Of a stretch of DNA of 64,000 bases, positions 60,140 through 64,000 are shown piece after piece. The stretch's first letter is position 1, and each line of letters starts with the position of its first letter. Origin of the DNA: Streptomyces acidiscabies (GTDB lineage Bacteria > Actinomycetota > Actinomycetes > Streptomycetales > Streptomycetaceae). The DNA lies in the NCBI RefSeq assembly GCF_020010905.1, contig NZ_JAGJBY010000002.1:2604001-2668000 (forward strand). Direction: 5' to 3'. Below the pieces are notes generated by a model, which was not told the origin of the DNA, did no database searches, and worked only from the letters and a program-made list of their open reading frames with translations. The position numbers and the translations under genes were made by a program.

Positions 60140-62187
60140 GCGGGGACCTCCAGGGGGTCGAGCCGGTTCGCTGTGCGGATCTCGTCGACGATGCGGCCGA
60201 TGATTCCGGTGATGTCGAAGTCCTTCGGGGTGAAGACCGCGGCCACACCGGCGGCCCGCAGCTCTTCGGCGTCACCGTTGGGGATGATGCCACCGGCGAT
60301 CACCGGAATGTCTGTGGCACCGGCCACACGCAGCCGGTCCAGCACATCCGGCACCAGACGGGCGTGCGAGCCGGACAGGATCGACAGGCCGACCGCGTGC
60401 ACGTCCTCCGCGAGCGCCGCGTCCACGATCTGCTCCGGCGTCAGCCGGATGCCCTGGTACACCACCTCGAACCCGGCGTCCCGCGCGCGCACGGCGATCT
60501 GCTCGGCGCCGTTGGAGTGGCCGTCCAGACCCGGCTTGCCGACCAGGAAACGCAGCTTGCCGGTGCCGAGGTCCCGCGCGGTGACGTCCACCCTGCGGCG
60601 CACCTCGGCCAGCGCCGAGCCCTCCGCCACGGGGACCGCGACCGGCGCCGACGACACGCCCGTCGGAGCCCGGAACTCGCCGAACACCTCGCGCAGGGCC
60701 TGAGTCCACTCGCCGGTCGTGATCCCCGCGCGGGCGCACTCCAGGGTGGCCTCCATGAGGTTCTCCGTGCCCTGCGCGGCCTCCTTGAGACGGTCGAGGG
60801 CCTGATGGGTCGTCGGGTAGTGGAAGGGGTCGCCCATGCCCTGCCGGTCGGACGACTCCTGGCGCGTCGTACGCCACTGCTCGACGGCCGTCACGACGCG
60901 TTCCTCGACAGCTGGATCAACTGTATGGATAGCTTGATCGAGATCGGCGGTGAGTGGATTGGGCTCGGTCGTGTTGAACGCATTGACGCCCACGATCAAC
61001 TCTTGACCGGACTCAATACGTGCCCGGCGCTCCGCGTGCGACGCCACCAGCTGCGACTTCAGGTACCCCGACTCCACGGCGGCCATCGCACCGCCCATCT
61101 CCTGGATGCGCGCCATCTCCGCGAGGGAGTCCGCGACCAGCGTGTCCACCTTCTTCTCGACCACGTGCGACCCGGCGAAGATGTCCTCGTACTCCAGCAG
61201 ATCGCTCTCGTGCGCCAGCACCTGCTGGATCCGCAGCGACCACTGCTGGTCCCAGGGGCGCGGCAGCCCCAGCGCCTCGTTCCACGCCGGCAGCTGCACC
61301 GCCCGCGCGCGGGCGTCCTTCGACAGCGTCACCGCGAGCATCTCCAGGACGATCCGCTGCACGTTGTTCTCCGGCTGCGCCTCCGTCAGCCCCAGCGAGT
61401 TGACCTGCACGCCGTAGCGGAACCGGCGCTGCTTGGGGTCCTCGATGCCGTACCGCTCCCGCGTCACCTGGTCCCAGATGCGGCCGAACGCGCGCATCTT
61501 GCACATCTCCTCGATGAAGCGGACACCGGCGTTGACGAAGAAGGAGATGCGGCCGACGACGTCACCGAATCGCTCGGCGGGGATCTGCCCCGAATCGCGG
61601 ACCGCGTCCAGCACCGCGACCGCCGTCGACATCGCGAACGCGATCTCCTGGACGGGCGTCGCCCCCGCCTCCTGGAGGTGATAGCTGCATATGTTGATCG
61701 GGTTCCACTTCGGCATGTGGTTGACCGTGTAACAGATCATGTCCGTCGTCAGCCGCAGCGAAGGACCCGGCGGGAAGACGTGCGTCCCCCGCGAGAGGTA
61801 CTCCTTGACGATGTCGTTCTGCGTCGTCCCCTGGAGCAGCTCGGGGTCCGCGCCCTGCTCCTCCGCGACGACCTGATAGAGCGCCAGCAGCCACATCGCG
61901 GTCGCGTTGATCGTCATCGAGGTGTTCATGCGCTCCAGGGGGATGTCCTGGAACAGCCGCCGCATGTCCCCGAGATGGGACACCGGCACGCCCACCCGGC
62001 CGACCTCGCCGCGCGCGAGGACGTGGTCGGGGTCGTAGCCGGTCTGGGTCGGCAGGTCGAAGGCGACCGACAGTCCCGTCTGGCCCTTGGCGAGGTTGCG
62101 GCGGTACAGCTCGTTGGACGCTTCGGCGGTGGAGTGACCGGCGTACGTCCGCATGAGCCACGGCCGGTCCTTCTGGCGCTCTGTCAT
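60136..62187 (-). CDS. ecm: ethylmalonyl-CoA mutase, coenzyme-B12 dependent
   Basis: A 683-aa adenosylcobalamin enzyme that converts (2R)-ethylmalonyl-CoA to methylsuccinyl-CoA. The large TIM-barrel part begins with RPWLMRTYAGHSTAEASNEL and includes SVAFDLPTQTGYDPDH and SYHLQEAGATPVQEIAFA. The C-terminal cobalamin domain (residues about 550-680) holds the DxHxxG lower-ligand motif in KPGLDGHSNGAEQI, then GLSILSGSHARLV and GGIIPNGD. It is a single polypeptide, unlike heterodimeric methylmalonyl-CoA mutases. It was once known as MeaA in Streptomyces and Methylobacterium. It starts 9 nt after ccr and is coupled to mcl by a 4-nt overlap. Confidence 0.94.
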   Translation of the reverse strand: MTERQKDRPWLMRTYAGHSTAEASNELYRRNLAKGQTGLSVAFDLPTQTGYDPDHVLARGEVGRVGVPVSHLGDMRRLFQDIPLERMNTSMTINATAMWLLALYQVVAEEQGADPELLQGTTQNDIVKEYLSRGTHVFPPGPSLRLTTDMICYTVNHMPKWNPINICSYHLQEAGATPVQEIAFAMSTAVAVLDAVRDSGQIPAERFGDVVGRISFFVNAGVRFIEEMCKMRAFGRIWDQVTRERYGIEDPKQRRFRYGVQVNSLGLTEAQPENNVQRIVLEMLAVTLSKDARARAVQLPAWNEALGLPRPWDQQWSLRIQQVLAHESDLLEYEDIFAGSHVVEKKVDTLVADSLAEMARIQEMGGAMAAVESGYLKSQLVASHAERRARIESGQELIVGVNAFNTTEPNPLTADLDQAIHTVDPAVEERVVTAVEQWRTTRQESSDRQGMGDPFHYPTTHQALDRLKEAAQGTENLMEATLECARAGITTGEWTQALREVFGEFRAPTGVSSAPVAVPVAEGSALAEVRRRVDVTARDLGTGKLRFLVGKPGLDGHSNGAEQIAVRARDAGFEVVYQGIRLTPEQIVDAALAEDVHAVGLSILSGSHARLVPDVLDRLRVAGATDIPVIAGGIIPNGDAEELRAAGVAAVFTPKDFDITGIIGRIVDEIRTANRLDPLEVPA

Positions 62188-62196
62188 CGGATGCCC

Positions 62197-63540
62197 TCAG
62201 ATGTTCCGGAAGCGGTTGATGGCGTCGATGTGCTGCTCGCGCTTGGCGTGGTCACGCACGCCGAGGCCTTCCTCGGGCGCCAGGCACAGGACGCCGACCT
62301 TGCCCTGGTGCAGGTTGCGGTGGACGTCGTACGCGGCCTGGCCGGTCTCCTCAAGGGAGTACACCTTGGAGAGCGTCGGGTGGATCTTCCCCTTGGCGAC
62401 CAGGCGGTTGGCCTCCCACGCCTCGCGGTAGTTCGCGAAGTGCGAGCCGATGATCCGCTTGAGGGACATCCACAGGTAGCGGTTGTCGTACTCGTGGTTG
62501 TAGCCGGAGGTCGAGGCGCATGTGACGATCGTGCCCCCCTTGCGGGTGACGTAGACCGACGCGCCGAAGGTCTCGCGGCCCGGGTGCTCGAAGACGATGT
62601 CGACGTCCTCGCCGCCGGTCAGCTCGCGGATGCGCTTGCCGAAGCGCTTCCACTCGCGCGGGTCCTGGTTGTGGTCGTCCTGCCAGAACTTGTAGTCCTC
62701 GGCGGTCCGGTCGATGATCGCCTCCGCGCCCATCCGGCGGCAGATCTCCGCCTTCTGCGGGCTGCTCACCACACAGATCGGGGTGGCGCCGCCGGCCAGC
62801 GCGAACTGCGTGGCGTACGAGCCGAGTCCGCCGCTCGCGCCCCAGATCAGGACGTTGTCGCCCTGCTTCATCCCGGCGCCGTTGCGCGAGACGAGCTGCC
62901 GGTACGCCGTCGAGTTGACGAGGCCCGGCGAGGCGGCCTCCTCCCAGCTCAGGTGGTCCGGCTTCGGCATCAGCTGGTTCGACTTGACCAGCGCGACCTC
63001 CGCGAGGCCGCCGAAGTTCGTCTCGAAGCCCCAGATGCGCTGCTCGGGGTCGAGCATCGTGTCGTTGTGGCCGTCGGACGACTCCAGCTCGACGGACAGG
63101 CAGTGCGCGACGACTTCGTCACCGGGCTTCCAGGCGTTGACGCCGGGCCCGGTGCGCAGGACGACGCCGGCGAGGTCGGAGCCGATGACGTGGTACGGCA
63201 GGTCGTGGCGCTTCGTCAGCTCGCTGACCCTGCCGTAGCGCTCAAGGAACCCGAACGTGGACAGCGGCTCGAAGATCGACGTCCACACGGAGTTGTAGTT
63301 CACGGACGACGCCATGACGGCCACCAGGGCCTCGCCCGGGCCGAGTTCGGGCACGGGCACCTCGTCCAGGTGCAGCGACTTGCGCGGGTCCTTGTCGCGG
63401 GTCCGCATCCCCGCGAACATCTCCGTCTCGTCCTTGCGCACGGTGATCGCGCGGTACGACTCGGGCAGCGGGAGGGCGGCGAAGTCGGCGGATGTGCTCT
63501 CCGGCGACTGGATCGCCTCCAGGATGTCCTTCACGGTCAC
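62197..63540 (-). CDS. ccr: crotonyl-CoA carboxylase/reductase
   Basis: A 447-aa zinc-free MDR-family enzyme that reductively carboxylates crotonyl-CoA with NADPH and CO2 to ethylmalonyl-CoA, the entry reaction of the pathway and a source of extender units for polyketides. Motifs: SSVNYNSVWTSIFEP, PYHVIGSDLAGVVLR, IWGFETNFGGLAEVALVKSN, NADPH-binding LIWGASGGLGSYATQFALAG and FEHPGRETFGASVYV. The GTG at 63540 has GGAGG about 7 nt upstream and gives the family's standard length; the longer open frame is unsupported. First gene of the minus-strand operon. Confidence 0.95.
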   Translation of the reverse strand: MTVKDILEAIQSPESTSADFAALPLPESYRAITVRKDETEMFAGMRTRDKDPRKSLHLDEVPVPELGPGEALVAVMASSVNYNSVWTSIFEPLSTFGFLERYGRVSELTKRHDLPYHVIGSDLAGVVLRTGPGVNAWKPGDEVVAHCLSVELESSDGHNDTMLDPEQRIWGFETNFGGLAEVALVKSNQLMPKPDHLSWEEAASPGLVNSTAYRQLVSRNGAGMKQGDNVLIWGASGGLGSYATQFALAGGATPICVVSSPQKAEICRRMGAEAIIDRTAEDYKFWQDDHNQDPREWKRFGKRIRELTGGEDVDIVFEHPGRETFGASVYVTRKGGTIVTCASTSGYNHEYDNRYLWMSLKRIIGSHFANYREAWEANRLVAKGKIHPTLSKVYSLEETGQAAYDVHRNLHQGKVGVLCLAPEEGLGVRDHAKREQHIDAINRFRNI

Positions 63541-63795
63541 GGTGTTGCCTCCGGCGGTGTGCGCCCCTGAGGGGAGGGCGCGGTGAGGGTGCTGGCTTCG
63601 GGGTGCGGCGGCGCTTTGTGGCGCGGGAGGTTGCCTGTGACGCAGGCGTCCGGGTGCGCGGCGACGTGGTGCGCGGGGACAACCGGCGGACGGCTGTTCG
63701 CCGTCCTCCGGCCACCCGGACAACTTCACGGTATGGCACCCCGTGTCACTCGGCAAGGCACTGGGTGCCATGAAATGCGCTCAGATGAAATCTTT

Positions 63796-63825
63796 ACTTG
63801 ACAAGTGAGCGATGATCGATCAAGT
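63796..63825. promoter_or_regulatory. inverted-repeat site in ccr upstream region
   Basis: ACTTGA at 63796 and TCAAGT at 63820 are inverted over 18 nt. Within it lie two smaller palindromes, ACTTGACAAGT (63796-63806) and TGATCGATCA (63813-63822). The site is about 255 bp before the ccr start. A regulator site is plausible; no -10/-35 pair can be fixed with confidence. Confidence 0.45.
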
Positions 63826-63867
63826 GGGGGTCCGGAAGTGTGGGAAAACGTGCCCTGACATGCCAAA

Positions 63868-63891
63868 ACGGCCACCCGTGGGGGTGGCCGT
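63868..63891 (-). terminator. intrinsic terminator of the right-edge gene
   Basis: ACGGCCACCC pairs with GGGTGGCCGT over a 4-nt loop. Read on the minus strand, the hairpin is followed by TTTT. It lies 19 nt after the stop codon of the partial minus-strand gene and thus separates it from ccr. Confidence 0.75.
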
Positions 63892-63910
63892 CGTCACAGA
63901 GCGCTGAGGG

Positions 63911-64000
63911 TCAGCGTTCCTTGAGCGCCTGCTCGATCGCCCGCATGACCTTGTCCAGCGGCGCGTCCGTCCGGGCCACCGTCACCAGGACCTCGCCCTG
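63911..64000 (-). CDS. C-terminal end of an unidentified protein
   Basis: On the minus strand an open frame of 29 codons enters from the right edge and ends with TGA at 63911-63913. The visible tail is VARTDAPLDKVMRAIEQALK followed by ER, a helical, charged C-terminus. Codon use is typical, and a hairpin with a T-run follows, so it is a real gene end. The fragment is too short to assign a family. It is transcribed toward ccr but terminated before it. Confidence 0.6.
   Translation of the reverse strand, partial: QGEVLVTVARTDAPLDKVMRAIEQALKER

Larger units (their letters stand above)
63541..63910. other. 370-bp gap upstream of ccr
   Basis: No gene is supported. The part next to ccr is GC-rich; from 63770 to 63830 the sequence is AT-rich and holds the inverted repeats listed separately, presumably the ccr promoter region. 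The far end holds the terminator of the next gene. Confidence 0.65.

Noticed and set aside
60364..63570. Plus-strand open frame of 1068 codons opposite ecm and ccr
   Set aside because: It is a mirror of two highly conserved genes; composition is Arg/Val/Leu-rich without domains.

Overview
The window is chromosomal DNA of a Streptomyces or a close relative. GC content is very high with strong G/C bias at third codon positions. GTG starts are frequent, no TTA codon was noticed in the called genes, and several gene families are actinomycete-specific (SCO4225-like membrane protein, PucR and MmyB-type XRE regulators, an F420-type LLM enzyme, the ccr/ecm set). No rRNA, tRNA, IS element, prophage or CRISPR array was found. 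About 49 protein genes are supported, two of them cut by the window edges.

Layout. 1-2.75 kb: the end of a gamma-glutamyltransferase gene, then map divergent from a small XRE regulator. 2.9-13.6 kb: a conserved hypothetical, then a reductive pyrimidine/hydantoin catabolic cluster (two beta-ureidopropionase paralogues, class III aminotransferase, PucR regulator, dihydropyrimidinase, F420-type LLM oxidoreductase, NCS1 permease). 13.7-22.2 kb: a DUF3558-like secreted protein, an AhpD-like protein, a NarL-type two-component pair, a small membrane protein, a second GGT-like enzyme, an inositol-phosphatase-like enzyme and a phytoene-dehydrogenase-like flavoprotein. 22.3-28.8 kb: a tightly packed six-gene ebo-type cluster (EboC-like UbiA prenyltransferase, TIM-barrel isomerase, EboA, EboB/TatD, EboE, EboF). 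28.9-31.3 kb: a macrodomain protein and a chorismate-lyase-like/PobA pair that could make protocatechuate from chorismate. 31.3-32.2 kb: a repeat-rich gap that carries a copy of a 70-bp piece of eboE.

32.2-45.4 kb: a 1369-aa nitrate reductase fused to a flavoprotein reductase, a glycosyltransferase/membrane-protein pair, an alpha-oxoamine-synthase-like enzyme, a Tat-exported LamG-containing GH2 beta-galactosidase, and lpd. 45.4-47.8 kb: a nickel/cobalt module, an NmtR-type ArsR sensor divergent from a P1B-4 ATPase. 47.8-48.7 kb: tandem repeats with small hairpins. 48.7-55.7 kb: DNA-alkylation repair (Ada/AlkA fusion and Ogt), sirtuin, orphan VapB, Nudix, glycerate kinase, and an aldo/keto reductase divergent from an MmyB-type regulator. 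55.8-57.3 kb: pssA and psd for phosphatidylethanolamine. 57.4-63.5 kb: the ethylmalonyl-CoA pathway operon ccr-ecm-mcl-mch-mcd.

Main cross-cutting observations: (i) a low-GC 10-mer, AARCGGTTRC, recurs exactly ten times between 25 and 56 kb, in several reading frames, on both strands and outside genes; (ii) a fragment of eboE is duplicated between 18-bp direct repeats; (iii) about ten genes have a TANNNT box 6-7 nt before the start codon, as expected for leaderless transcripts; (iv) the two beta-ureidopropionase genes share an 85-bp tract with one mismatch, suggesting gene conversion.
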